Source: CAZEHS01 sp964649745 (lineage in GTDB: Bacteria > Bacillota > Clostridia > Peptostreptococcales > Acidaminobacteraceae). From it: a stretch of DNA of 64,000 nucleotides. The position numbers were made by a program, and so were the translations under genes. Below are positions 32,253 to 40,969 of this stretch, piece after piece; positions within the stretch are counted from its first letter, which is position 1; each line of letters opens with the position of its first letter. The stretch covers positions 1 through 64,000 of the forward strand of contig CAZYQI010000013.1 in NCBI GenBank assembly GCA_964649745.1, read 5' to 3'. The notes beneath the pieces are model-generated. The model was not told the DNA's origin, did not search any database, and saw only the letters and a list, made by a program, of their open reading frames with translations.

Positions 32253-34244
32253 CTATTCTCCTTCCGCAATATACTCATCAATGGCTGCTTTCAGCTTTGA
32301 AACCACTTCATCCAGTTCCATATCGAAGAACTGTGCACCGGCCACGGTGAGGTGCCCGCCGCCGCCGATTTTTTCCAATATGAGCTGTACGTTGATATCT
32401 CCCATGGACCGTCCGCTGATGAACGTTGTCCCGTCGGAGGTGCGACCCACCACGAAGGAGCAGGTGATGCCCCGGATATTAAGAAGGGCGTCCGCCCCTT
32501 GGGCTGCAACCATCCGTATGTTATCCATCTCTTCCCGGCACACCGAAATGGCCAGCTCTTCCCGATAGATCTGAGCGTTGGACACCACGTTGGATTTGGC
32601 TACGAAGGTACTGAGGTCATCCTGAAACAACTGCCGTACCATGGCTGTATCGGCTTCGAAGCGCCGTAAGAATGCTGCCGCCTCAAAGGTCCGCACCCCC
32701 GTCTTCATACTGAAGTTCTTCGTGTCTACGGTAATTCCCGCCAACAGGGCTTCTGCCTCGATTTTATCAATCTTGACGCGACTTTCCATGTACTGGATCA
32801 TTTCACTGACCAGCTCACTGGTGGAGGAGGCGTAGGGCTCCATATATTTCAGCAGCGTGTTTTCAATCATTTCCGTACCACGCCGGTGATGATCGAACAC
32901 CACAACCCGGCTGGCCATGGCCAGAAGTTCCGGGCATTCGGTGAAGCTGGGCCGGTGTGTATCGACAACAACCAGAAGATCCTTCTCAGTGAAGCGTTCC
33001 TTTGCCTCTTGGCTGGTAAGGAAGCTGTAGGTTCCGTTATCCTGAAACTTTGCAAAAATGCTCTTAATGGCTTCATTGACTTCGTCCAATACAATATGGG
33101 CATCCTTGCCGCGGTTGATCACTGTTCGGTAAACCCCCACTGCCGCTCCGAAGGAATCCATATCCGGGTAGCGATGCCCCATGATGAATACCTGGGCGCT
33201 TTCATCGATAATCGGCCGAAATGCATGAGCGATGATTCGGGCCTTGACACGGTTCCGTTTTTCCACTGCCTTGGTTTTTCCACCGTAAAAATCAAATCCG
33301 CCGCTCTTCCTTACCACCGCCTGATCTCCACCGCGCCCAAGGGCCAGCTCTAAGGCCGAAAAGGCATGCTCCTCCAGCTGACTGAGACTCTTGGCCATGG
33401 TTCCAACTCCAATGCTCAGAGTGACCGGTATGCGGTTTCCCGCTTCAATCTCCCGAACCTCATCCAGCAGAGAGAATCGTTTGCTTTCGATATTTTCCAA
33501 ATAGCGGTTTTCAAAAATAACTAGGTAGCGATCGTTCTGAAATTTCTTGATGAGGCCGTTCATTCGCGTCGCCCAAAGATTGACACGCCGGTCGATCTCA
33601 CTGACAACAAAAGGTCGTTTGTCTTCCTTAGTCTCGTTCATAACATCATCGTAATTATCGATCTGTATCAGGGCAATCAATGGTTTTTCATCTGTGTAGA
33701 GGGTCTTCAGCTGACTGTACCGTGAGATGTCCAGCCAATACAGCATCAGAATGAAACGGTCGCTGTGCTTCGGGTCATCCATTTTAATAAGATTACTGAG
33801 GACACGGTACACCCGGTCACCCACCCGCAGCTCCTGCTCGTAATTTCGGTCTTCAATCAAACGGGCCAGGTCGATCCCCGGAACCATTTCTGTCAGATTC
33901 AGATCCAGAGCATCGCGAAACTCCATAAGTTCAGCAAACCGCGAATTATGCCAGGACAGGTTCCCGTCAAAATCCACCAGACAAAGAGGAATCGGAACAT
34001 TCAGAAGTGCGTATCGGGATGCCGTATCGATTTCACTGGAAAGAGAATCAATGTACATGGCCCATTTCTTATTGCGATCCCTGGTAGAATGCCAGTTATA
34101 ATAAACCAGATAGAGCAGCACCAAAAGACCCGCCGCCCCCAGAGCAAGACTCTGAGTGAACAATATGGCATCGAAAACAAATATGATCCAAAGATAAACC
34201 CGGTTATTGGGCGTAAGAAGTTTAATGATTCGGCTCGGATTCAT
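32253..34244 (-). CDS. gdpP: Cyclic-di-AMP phosphodiesterase GdpP (DhhP-type)
   Basis: 663 aa. Two N-terminal membrane helices, a degenerate PAS domain, a degenerate GGDEF-like domain, and a DHH-DHHA1 phosphodiesterase with FIMGHRYPDMDSFGAAVGV, VVVDTHRPS, VFDHHRRG and GGGGHLTVAGAQF. It hydrolyses c-di-AMP to pApA, tuning osmotic balance and cell-wall stress. GGAGG precedes the ATG. It leads the gdpP-rplI unit, normally followed by dnaB; here a moxR operon intervenes. Confidence 0.96.
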   Translation of the reverse strand: MNPSRIIKLLTPNNRVYLWIIFVFDAILFTQSLALGAAGLLVLLYLVYYNWHSTRDRNKKWAMYIDSLSSEIDTASRYALLNVPIPLCLVDFDGNLSWHNSRFAELMEFRDALDLNLTEMVPGIDLARLIEDRNYEQELRVGDRVYRVLSNLIKMDDPKHSDRFILMLYWLDISRYSQLKTLYTDEKPLIALIQIDNYDDVMNETKEDKRPFVVSEIDRRVNLWATRMNGLIKKFQNDRYLVIFENRYLENIESKRFSLLDEVREIEAGNRIPVTLSIGVGTMAKSLSQLEEHAFSALELALGRGGDQAVVRKSGGFDFYGGKTKAVEKRNRVKARIIAHAFRPIIDESAQVFIMGHRYPDMDSFGAAVGVYRTVINRGKDAHIVLDEVNEAIKSIFAKFQDNGTYSFLTSQEAKERFTEKDLLVVVDTHRPSFTECPELLAMASRVVVFDHHRRGTEMIENTLLKYMEPYASSTSELVSEMIQYMESRVKIDKIEAEALLAGITVDTKNFSMKTGVRTFEAAAFLRRFEADTAMVRQLFQDDLSTFVAKSNVVSNAQIYREELAISVCREEMDNIRMVAAQGADALLNIRGITCSFVVGRTSDGTTFISGRSMGDINVQLILEKIGGGGHLTVAGAQFFDMELDEVVSKLKAAIDEYIAEGE

Positions 34245-34345
34245 TCCTGAGTCCTCCCTTGTTCTCCACTGACCCCATTATACACCATCATGTACCCGGG
34301 CGCTTCACAATTGGCTGTTTTGAGGAATAAAAGTCCATGAAATAA

Positions 34346-34376
34346 AAAAGAGAAGTGACAGAATCACTTCTCTTTT
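34346..34376 (-). terminator. Terminator after rpsR
   Basis: A 13-bp stem AAAAGAGAAGTGA / TCACTTCTCTTTT with a 5-nt loop, just past the rpsR stop. On the minus strand the right arm is followed by TTATTTCATGG. Confidence 0.85.
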
Positions 34377-34381
34377 GGGAC

Positions 34382-34609
34382 TTAATCGTTTACAAATGGA
34401 AGAAGTGCTACGATTCGTGACCGCTTCACAGCCATGGTCATTGCACGCTGATGCTTTGCACAGTTCCCTGTTACACGGCGGGGAAGGATCTTCCCTCGAT
34501 CGGTAAGGTAGCGGGAAAGCTTACGAATATCTTTATAATCAATGAAATCCGTTTTGTCTACACAGAAGTTACAAACCTTCTTACGTTTTCTTCGTTTAAT
34601 CATTGCCAT
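34382..34609 (-). CDS. rpsR: 30S ribosomal protein S18
   Basis: 75 aa. IKRRKRKKVCNFCVDKTDFIDYKD includes the zinc-type Cys pair often seen in clostridial C+ S18; the core DIRKLSRYLTDRGKILPRR and the C-terminal ITR-like region are intact. Assembles with S6 on the platform of the 30S subunit. AAGGAGG precedes the ATG. Last gene of the rpsF-ssb-rpsR operon. Confidence 0.97.
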   Translation of the reverse strand: MAMIKRRKRKKVCNFCVDKTDFIDYKDIRKLSRYLTDRGKILPRRVTGNCAKHQRAMTMAVKRSRIVALLPFVND

Positions 34610-34624
34610 ATGATTTCCTCCTTT

Positions 34625-35044
34625 CTAAAATGGGATGTCATCGTCGTCTTCAATAGACTGGAATCCGTCAGTGGAGAAGTCCTCTCCAAAACTGTCAAGG
34701 CCTGAATCGCTGGCCGGGCGCTCTTTACGATCGCCTGCACCTCCGATGAACTCAACATTATCTGCCACGATCTCAGTCACATACCGCTTTTGTCCGGTTT
34801 TATCCTCGTAGGACCGGCTTTGAAGATAGCCTTTCACCGCGACCTGCCTGCCTTTTGCCAGGTAGTTCGCTGCATTCTCAGCAGGCTTGCCCCATACCAC
34901 AACGTTGAAGAAATCTGCCGTCTTCTCTTTTGCAAAGGGTCTGTCCACTGCGATGGCGAAAGTAGCTACTGCCTTACCGCTACCAGCGATAAAGCGGAGT
35001 TCCGGGTCACGGGTAAGTCTTCCCACCATAACAACACAGTTCAT
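34625..35044 (-). CDS. ssb: Single-stranded DNA-binding protein
   Basis: 139 aa. The OB fold (VVMVGRLTRDPELRFI, DFFNVVVWGKPAENAANYL, KGRQVAVKGYLQSRSYEDKTGQKR) is followed by a short flexible linker and the acidic tip DDDIPF, which docks replication partners. GGGAGG precedes the ATG. Sits between rpsF and rpsR as in most Firmicutes. Confidence 0.97.
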   Translation of the reverse strand: MNCVVMVGRLTRDPELRFIAGSGKAVATFAIAVDRPFAKEKTADFFNVVVWGKPAENAANYLAKGRQVAVKGYLQSRSYEDKTGQKRYVTEIVADNVEFIGGAGDRKERPASDSGLDSFGEDFSTDGFQSIEDDDDIPF

Positions 35045-35059
35045 TGGGAACCTCCCGGA

Positions 35060-35347
35060 CTACTTCTCTTCACGGTTGATAACAACGTAACGAACCACTT
35101 CATCCAAAATCTTGAAGTTACGCTCAAGCTCTGCAGGCAGCGTTGTATTGGCCTTGAAATTGAAAAGGACATAGTATCCTTCTCGGAATTTCTCGATTTC
35201 ATACGCCAGTTTCCGCATACCCCACTCTTCGACTGTTCCGATCTCACCATCCGCATTAACGATGGCTTTGAACTTTTCAATCAGCTCAACGCGCTTGGAC
35301 TCTTCAAGATCTGGTCGGAGAATAAAAAGGCTTTCATACTTTCTCAT
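35060..35347 (-). CDS. rpsF: 30S ribosomal protein S6
   Basis: 95 aa. MRKYESLFILRPDLEE starts the fold; EEWGMRKLAYEIEKFREGYYVLFNF is the conserved S18-contacting core. The start was chosen for GGAGG 9 nt before the ATG; upstream codons belong to the leader. First gene of the operon, driven by the promoter at 35424-35452. Confidence 0.97.
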   Translation of the reverse strand: MRKYESLFILRPDLEESKRVELIEKFKAIVNADGEIGTVEEWGMRKLAYEIEKFREGYYVLFNFKANTTLPAELERNFKILDEVVRYVVINREEK

Positions 35348-35423
35348 GTGTTTACACCTCCCTATGGACATTTCTAATGGCCCCCGAAGGAGCAAGGAGA
35401 TTGCTTTCGCAAATCAACGACTC

Positions 35424-35452
35424 ATTATATCACTGCCCCCGCGCCTGTGCAA
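35424..35452 (-). promoter_or_regulatory. Sigma-A promoter of rpsF-ssb-rpsR
   Basis: On the minus strand TTGCAC (35452-35447), a 17-nt spacer and TATAAT (35429-35424). The ~75-nt leader that follows contains GCTCCTTCGGGGGCC and could hold the S6:S18 autoregulatory leader, but I cannot confirm that fold by eye. Confidence 0.75.
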
Positions 35453-35469
35453 CTCTTTTTGTGTTTCTT

Positions 35470-36657
35470 CTATTCACCCAGCTCCTTATGCAGAACTTCA
35501 CCGAGCCTTTTAATGCCTTCAACGATCTTATCCTCCGGCATGTTTGAATAGTTCATCCGCCAGGTGTTCTCATGCCCCCCGTTGGGAAAGAACGAGCCTC
35601 CCGGAACAAATGCAACATGCTTTTCCAAGGCCTTTTCCATGATGTCCCGGGCGTTGAGGTGCTCCGGCATAACGCACCATGTGAAAAGTCCCCCCTCCGG
35701 AACGGTGTAGCTGACGGATTTCGGGAACTCCCTTTCCATGGTGTCCAGCATCAGATCCCGGCGTCGGTGGTACACCTGCCGTATCCTTGCGATATGCCTG
35801 TCCAGATCATAGGTTTCCAAAAATAGGTTCAACTCTCTTTGGGACATGCTGTTGCTTTGAAGATCCGCTCCCTGTTTGACCATGATGAATTTGTTCAAGA
35901 CCTCGTCGCAGGCATAAACCCAGCCGATCCGAAGGCCAGGGCAAAAGGTTTTGGAGAAGGTGCCGAGAAAGATGACGCGGTCTTCGGTATCCAATGATTT
36001 GATGGCTGGCAGGAATTCACCCTCGAAGCGGAGCTCGCCATAGGGATTATCCTCAATGATCGGCAGGTTGTACCGGTTTGCCAGCTCAACGAGCTTTTTC
36101 CGCCTTTCCAAGGACCATGTACGCCCGGTTGGGTTCTGAAAATCCGGTATCACGTAGATCATCCGACCTCTGGAATTTTCCTGAATGGCTCTTTCAAGGG
36201 CCTCCATGTCCATCCCCTGGTTGTCGGTGGGAACCTCCACGAAATCACATTGGTAGGCTTTAAATGCATTGATGGCACCCAGATAGCTTGGGCTCTCACA
36301 GAAAACAATGTCGCCGGGGTTCAGAAAAACCCTGCCTGAAAAATCAAGTCCCTGTTGGGAGCCGTTGGTGATGAGAACGTGGTCCGGATCCGCTGAAATG
36401 CCGACCTTCTTCATGCGCTGGGCTATTTTTTCCCGTAGGGGCTGATAGCCTTCCGTGGTGCTGTACTGCAGGGATTCCTGACCCATGTCCTCCAGCACCT
36501 TCACGCTGATAACCTTCATTTCTTCCACCGGAAACAGCTCCGGGGCCGGAAGGCCCCCTGCGAATGAGATGATCTCAGGCCGGGCCGTCAGCTTCAGGAG
36601 CTCTCTGATCTCAGACGCCTTGATGCCTTCCATTCTTTCCGCAAACTTAAGTGCCAT
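35470..36657 (-). CDS. PLP-dependent class I/II aminotransferase (2-aminoadipate/aromatic type)
   Basis: 395 aa. Fold-type I aminotransferase of the PLP clan that also provides MocR C-terminal domains, but without an N-terminal HTH. ISFAGGLPAPELFP opens the protein; PDFQNPTGRTWS carries the cofactor Asn region; GTFSKTFCPGLRIGW holds the Schiff-base Lys. Likely acts on 2-aminoadipate, branched or aromatic amino acids; the exact substrate is not readable. GGAGG precedes the ATG. Monocistronic. Confidence 0.9.
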   Translation of the reverse strand: MALKFAERMEGIKASEIRELLKLTARPEIISFAGGLPAPELFPVEEMKVISVKVLEDMGQESLQYSTTEGYQPLREKIAQRMKKVGISADPDHVLITNGSQQGLDFSGRVFLNPGDIVFCESPSYLGAINAFKAYQCDFVEVPTDNQGMDMEALERAIQENSRGRMIYVIPDFQNPTGRTWSLERRKKLVELANRYNLPIIEDNPYGELRFEGEFLPAIKSLDTEDRVIFLGTFSKTFCPGLRIGWVYACDEVLNKFIMVKQGADLQSNSMSQRELNLFLETYDLDRHIARIRQVYHRRRDLMLDTMEREFPKSVSYTVPEGGLFTWCVMPEHLNARDIMEKALEKHVAFVPGGSFFPNGGHENTWRMNYSNMPEDKIVEGIKRLGEVLHKELGE

Positions 36658-36767
36658 GTGTTACACCTCCAGGATAATGATTAGGAAAAGGTTTGCCTGG
36701 GGCAATTATAGCACTGCGTTATCGGATTTCAAAATAACCAATACATGTTCAAAATTTTTTGTATATT

Positions 36768-36971
36768 CTAACGATTCACGGGCTCCCCCTGCCTGAAATG
36801 CTTTTTGATCCGCTTCTCAAGCTTGGGGCGTGTAACCCATATCTCCTTCTGGCAGGTAAGGCAGACCATTCTGAAATCCATCCCTGTCCGCACTATTTGA
36901 AAGCGTGTACCACCGCAGGGGTGGGGCTTCCTGGTTTCCACAACATCCCCTATCTGTATATCCAGCGGCAT
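36768..36971 (-). CDS. DUF951 family zinc-binding-like protein
   Basis: 67 aa. IQIGDVVETRKPHPCGGTRF then CLTCQKEIWVTRPKLEKRI match DUF951, with three cysteines that could bind metal. Function unknown; the gene is widespread in Firmicutes, often near ychF, rpsF or parB. Start set at the ATG with GGGGGA upstream. Last gene of a ten-gene operon. Confidence 0.85.
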   Translation of the reverse strand: MPLDIQIGDVVETRKPHPCGGTRFQIVRTGMDFRMVCLTCQKEIWVTRPKLEKRIKKHFRQGEPVNR

Positions 36972-36972
36972 C

Positions 36973-37242
36973 TCAGATCCCCCAATCCAGCTCTTGGTAA
37001 TGGCGCGTACCGGTTTCACTGCGCGTCACCCGAAAAAGATGCATCCCCTCAACACCCCGGGACTTCAAGTCTGCCAGGGCAGAATCTTCCGTTGCGGTAT
37101 CCAGCATCAATGAAAGACCGCAGCTGGCGGTCAGATCCCTGGGTGTCGGAATAACTGTCGTCTTGTATGTTTGCTTCAGCAGCCGTTCTGCCTGCATGGC
37201 AAGATGGGTGGATTCAAATGTAATCAGATAATAAGCTGTCAT
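36973..37242 (-). CDS. DUF3343 putative Se/S carrier-like protein
   Basis: 89 aa. It has the DUF3343 pattern YYLITFESTHLAMQAERLL, then TPRDLTASCGLSLML with the conserved Cys. Such proteins are found beside YedF and are suspected selenium or sulfur carriers (family knowledge, not proven). It follows yedF with a 2-nt gap. Confidence 0.85.
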   Translation of the reverse strand: MTAYYLITFESTHLAMQAERLLKQTYKTTVIPTPRDLTASCGLSLMLDTATEDSALADLKSRGVEGMHLFRVTRSETGTRHYQELDWGI

Positions 37243-37244
37243 GG

Positions 37245-37847
37245 CTATAACCTGATGCTGTTCCGTGCGCCGTTCATAAGTTCGACAATTGCGTACATAT
37301 TGCCTACTCCGCCCACAGAAAGCTTATCCTTCACTTTATAGAAATCCAGACAGGTCCCACAAGAGAGGATTTGAACCCCCTCCGACTCCAGCTTCCGCAA
37401 ATGCTCCAGAACGGGGGATTCGTCCAGGGTTAGCCGAACACCGCTGTTGGCAAAAAGAAGGGCCTTGGGGTAGGGCTTCGACTCCGTAAGGGTATACATG
37501 TAGCCTCTCATAAGGATCTCACCCAGATCCCGTTCTCCCTCACCAAAATAAGGGCTCCCAATCAGAATGACCAGGTCCTGAAGCTCCGGCTTCTTATCCA
37601 CCAGTGCTTCATTGGAAGGCACCATCACCTGCTGGTAAAGATCGATATACCACGTTCCGCCCTGTTCCATAACGGTTGTCTCCATATTCTGGCTTTTTGC
37701 GAATTTCAATATGTTCTCCCGGGCGGTTTCATTATCTACAATGCTGGTGATGATGCTTCCACGGTTCTCTTCAATTGCCCTTTTGGTGAAAACTACTGGC
37801 TTCGGGCATTCCATGCCCCGGGCATCCACTTCAATTTTTCGTACCAT
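37245..37847 (-). CDS. yedF: Selenium-trait sulfurtransferase-like protein YedF
   Basis: 200 aa. The N-terminal TusA/SirA-like domain has VDARGMECPKPVVFTKRAIE (the CPxP motif, residues 14-17), followed by a DsrE-like domain with ILIGSPYFGEGERDLGEILMRGYMY and VQILSCGTCLDFY. The fused TusA-DsrE layout is that of the YedF protein linked by phylogenetic profile to SelD and selenium-dependent molybdenum hydroxylases. AGGAGG precedes the ATG. Confidence 0.9.
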   Translation of the reverse strand: MVRKIEVDARGMECPKPVVFTKRAIEENRGSIITSIVDNETARENILKFAKSQNMETTVMEQGGTWYIDLYQQVMVPSNEALVDKKPELQDLVILIGSPYFGEGERDLGEILMRGYMYTLTESKPYPKALLFANSGVRLTLDESPVLEHLRKLESEGVQILSCGTCLDFYKVKDKLSVGGVGNMYAIVELMNGARNSIRL

Positions 37848-37856
37848 AGCGTCCTC

Positions 37857-38522
37857 CTATTGGAATTTTAAGTCTATCAATACAAGCAGATAGTTATGCT
37901 GGTAGAGCCAGGCGGTAAGCTGGCTGTTTCGAATGGCTGTGGCAAGGGCTCCCTCGGGTCTGAAGCCTATCCACGGGGTAAAAACCGTCAGTGCCACCCA
38001 CATCATGACGATGCCTTCCGACATCCCAAGAACGGCACCTGCCAAACGATTGAGAAGGCTTAGACCCGGTAGCTTGAACAGGCGGTCCAGAATGAATGAC
38101 CCGGTCTGTATGACAAGGAGGCTGATTACCAACAGTGCTGTAAAACTGAGAAATGACAGCGTTGCTTCGTTAAGGGTCACCAAAACACCTGCGGAGGGAT
38201 CTCCCGACGTCAGCAGCATTCTCTTTATGAGTCCTGGGAGCTCTGAGCTGTTCAGCACATCCGCCAGCTGAGCAAGTACTCCCTGAGCATCCTTTGGCGA
38301 CACGGTTTCGAGAAACGGTCCCAACAGCTTTTGTTGAAGCCCCGTCACCAGCTTCGGCTCGCCCCGTAGCCAGAGTTTAAGTGCCGGATGCAGTGTCCAG
38401 GTTACGACAAGGGCAGCAACAACTCCGAACATTCTGGCTGTTGTCAGCCAGAAACCACGGTTTCCGCCTCGAACTGCGAAGAACAGCATCACGCCGATTA
38501 CGGCAAGATCGATTATTTTCAC
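37857..38522 (-). CDS. CvpA-family membrane protein
   Basis: 221 aa. It starts with GTG (overlapping the previous stop as GTGA). Four hydrophobic segments, with DLAVIGVMLFFAVRGGNRGFW at the N terminus and LNRLAGAVLGMSEGIVMMW later, match the CvpA family. The family is associated with colicin V export in E. coli and envelope stress, but its true role is unsettled. Confidence 0.82.
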   Translation of the reverse strand: MKIIDLAVIGVMLFFAVRGGNRGFWLTTARMFGVVAALVVTWTLHPALKLWLRGEPKLVTGLQQKLLGPFLETVSPKDAQGVLAQLADVLNSSELPGLIKRMLLTSGDPSAGVLVTLNEATLSFLSFTALLVISLLVIQTGSFILDRLFKLPGLSLLNRLAGAVLGMSEGIVMMWVALTVFTPWIGFRPEGALATAIRNSQLTAWLYQHNYLLVLIDLKFQ

Positions 38523-39649
38523 AGCTTATCCCTCGCCCCAATATTTTCAATACCTGCAGAATCTCCGTAAAAAACCAGCAGCAACTTCGAACTTAGCCAC
38601 TTCAGCCTCTGGGGAACCTTGTGGAGCGCCATGTCCGACTCCAGATCACCACTTTGAGAATAAACCCGGACCCGCTGGTCGGAAACCACCGCAATCTGAT
38701 TATCATTGCCGGCTTCCATCAGGGTCATTGTTTCTTTCAGAGGCAGGGATATCATCACTTTGCCTTCTTTACTGTAGCATTGCAACATCTGATCTTCCTG
38801 TACGCGGTTAATCCAGAAAAAACTTTCTCCAAAGCTGGAACCCTGATATCGGGCAGGTTCCTTAACCAGCCAGTGATCCTCCATCTGCTGATCCAGACTT
38901 ATGATCCTGTCGTCCAGAACAACTACCAGCTGAGAGTCCATAAATTGCATATCCAAGAGTACCGCATCCTTGAAGGTTCTGGCGCCTATGAGCCGCCCGC
39001 CGGCATCGTACCGTTGCAGGGAGGATTCAAGCGTTGCGCCGTCAGCCTTGAGGGTTGCAATAACCACTTCACCGCTTTCCGGATCAACAACGGCCTTTAA
39101 AACTTCTTCGTCCTGAAGCTGCTGGGATCCCTGCACATTTCCTGAAATATCGGTCCAGGTATATTGTTTAAGCCCTCTATCTTCAAAAAGAATTCCTTTT
39201 GAGCTTTCATGAACGCCCGTGAAAGATCCGGGAACAGGGATATCGCTCATACGCTTCCCAAGAGCGGAATAGCGTAGAAGGATACGGTTTTTCTCTGTTT
39301 TTATGAATACCCCGTCATAGGAAGGCATAACAGAGACAGCCGCTTCATTCAGTTCCTTTTTCCACAAGGTGGTGCCATCTGCTTTTACTGCAATGAGCTG
39401 CTTCCCGCTTAAAAGATATAAGATCCCTTTTCGTACGGCGGTTCGCTCCTCTTCCGAAGGGATGGAGAGTCTCGATTCCGCTGTAGAGACCTTGGTCTGG
39501 TTGATGGGAAGCCATCCCTGTACATGATTCATCAGGGGAATACGATAATAGATGCTGCCTGCCACCAACCCGATTAAAAGCAGTAACCTTAGCTGTCTAA
39601 TCCTTCTGGAAGCTTGTTTTCTTTGTTTTGCCGGGCGCTTTTTTTCCAT
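38519..39649 (-). CDS. DUF5711-like membrane-anchored beta-propeller protein
   Basis: 376 aa. A basic N terminus and one membrane helix (RLLLLIGLVAGSIYYRIPL) precede a repeat-rich extracytoplasmic region resembling PQQ/WD40-like blades (LYLLSGKQLIAVKADGTTLWKKEL, YDGVFIKTEKN, RVYSQSGDLESDMALH). Similar proteins annotated DUF5711 occur in Clostridia; function unknown. Its 5-prime end overlaps the mocA-like gene by 53 nt. Confidence 0.75.
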   Translation of the reverse strand: MEKKRPAKQRKQASRRIRQLRLLLLIGLVAGSIYYRIPLMNHVQGWLPINQTKVSTAESRLSIPSEEERTAVRKGILYLLSGKQLIAVKADGTTLWKKELNEAAVSVMPSYDGVFIKTEKNRILLRYSALGKRMSDIPVPGSFTGVHESSKGILFEDRGLKQYTWTDISGNVQGSQQLQDEEVLKAVVDPESGEVVIATLKADGATLESSLQRYDAGGRLIGARTFKDAVLLDMQFMDSQLVVVLDDRIISLDQQMEDHWLVKEPARYQGSSFGESFFWINRVQEDQMLQCYSKEGKVMISLPLKETMTLMEAGNDNQIAVVSDQRVRVYSQSGDLESDMALHKVPQRLKWLSSKLLLVFYGDSAGIENIGARDKL

Positions 39650-40256
39650 CTTTTCTTCCTGTCTCCCCTATGCCTTCACACCACATCGCAACCCTTTTCA
39701 TGTCTTCCAATGTATCAATATCCCATTTTTCTTCTTCGAATGAAAGTTCCTGATAAGCGATCCGATAGCGGCCGGACTCAATAAGAGGACTCCCTCCCTT
39801 GTCACCTTCCAGCATCATAAGCTGTTGCGTCATGGAACCGGAAAACAGTGTTGGCATGGTCCTCTTGCCGTTCCAGGATGCGCATACAATGTCCGGTCTG
39901 CTTTCCCGATATCCAGCCATCATACGCAAAAGACTCTCCTGTGTTATCAGAGGCTGGTCTCCCGGAATAAACAGGATGGGCTTGCCGGGAAGCAAGCTTT
40001 CGGCAGCAACCCTCACCGTAGCACTCTGACCTAGAAATGACCAGGGGTTGTAAAGTGCTGTTATTCCAGAACATCTTGCAATATCTGCAACAGGGGACTC
40101 TCTGTAAACCACGTATATGCTCTTGACCCCGGTTCCTACCGCCGCATCGATGACCCATTGGATTACCGGTTTCCCCATAAGATCGGCACAAAGCTTGTCG
40201 GTGCCCATCCTCCGGGAGTAACCGGATGCCATTATGACAATCTGAATCACAGACAC
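39597..40256 (-). CDS. MocA-like nucleotidyltransferase
   Basis: 219 aa. A MobA-like NTP transferase with IMASGYSRRMGTDKL (the nucleotide loop), then FIPGDQPLIT (metal-binding Asp) and KGGSPLI. It corresponds to the MocA protein of selenium-dependent molybdenum hydroxylase maturation, adding CMP to the molybdenum cofactor. It begins with GTG and overlaps the yqeC end by 10 nt. The C terminus is unusually Lys-rich because it runs into the next gene. Confidence 0.85.
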   Translation of the reverse strand: MSVIQIVIMASGYSRRMGTDKLCADLMGKPVIQWVIDAAVGTGVKSIYVVYRESPVADIARCSGITALYNPWSFLGQSATVRVAAESLLPGKPILFIPGDQPLITQESLLRMMAGYRESRPDIVCASWNGKRTMPTLFSGSMTQQLMMLEGDKGGSPLIESGRYRIAYQELSFEEEKWDIDTLEDMKRVAMWCEGIGETGRKDGKKAPGKTKKTSFQKD

Positions 40257-40969
40257 ACCCCCAGGCTCAGATCTCCAATACCCCTTTTAAGACATTCTGA
40301 AATCAATGCTTCAGCAGCTTCTCTCTGTTGATGATCTGTACATTTATTAAGCAGAAGTATGCGCAATGCGCTGAATGGCGCATTCTTGAACAGTCCCTCT
40401 GGGGAGCCAATCAGCTTCTTAATGGCATACCCGTCAATCCTTTGGTTCCTCTCGCCCCCGGTAATTGCCAGAAACCGTTCCAACCGATGCACCCATATCT
40501 CATCCATGGGCTGTCCAAAAGCATCCATGCCGATAATTCCAATCACATGGGTGCAACCGCCCGGTATCACCGGTTCATGTTCCTCCGGTGCCTTTATCGA
40601 TCGTCCGCTGGCCCCATCGGCTTCAATCAGCAGGATGTCAAACCCATTGGATGCGTATATTTCTTCAATCTGGTCAGAGGATAATCCCACAAGCTTTCCG
40701 TTTTTCTCTGTTGCGGCCCCCATGGCCGTTATGGTTCCTTCCTCCGCTGCCCAATCCAGCTTTTCAGGAAGAATGACCAGACGATCAATCGCGGCTTCCG
40801 ACGGAACATAGATCCGCGTAGTTGTGGTAATCAAAACCCGCTTCCCTGCCGCTGCATATGCTTTTGCCAGGGCAAGCATGGTTGTCGTCTTTCCCCCGGC
40901 GCCCACCAGCGCAATCATCAGCGGTGTGTTTTGGGGAAGCATAAACAGGGAGATCAGTTCGTCAGCCAA
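40247..40969 (-). CDS. yqeC: Selenium cofactor biosynthesis protein YqeC
   Basis: 240 aa. The P-loop IALVGAGGKTTTMLAL, TTTTRIYVPS, LLIEADGASGRSIKAP and the His region AVIGIIGMDAFGQP-like segments match the YqeC accessory protein of selenium-dependent molybdenum hydroxylases. I placed the start at a TTG codon overlapping the rlmL-like stop by 8 nt, because AAGGAG lies at proper spacing; no ATG upstream has a ribosome site and those codons would lie inside the previous gene. Confidence 0.86.
   Translation of the reverse strand: MADELISLFMLPQNTPLMIALVGAGGKTTTMLALAKAYAAAGKRVLITTTTRIYVPSEAAIDRLVILPEKLDWAAEEGTITAMGAATEKNGKLVGLSSDQIEEIYASNGFDILLIEADGASGRSIKAPEEHEPVIPGGCTHVIGIIGMDAFGQPMDEIWVHRLERFLAITGGERNQRIDGYAIKKLIGSPEGLFKNAPFSALRILLLNKCTDHQQREAAEALISECLKRGIGDLSLGVCL

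Noticed and set aside
35348..35423. S6:S18 autoregulatory leader upstream of rpsF
   Set aside because: The leader has a plausible hairpin and CC-rich loop, but I could not establish the defining bulge by eye, so it is only mentioned with the promoter.
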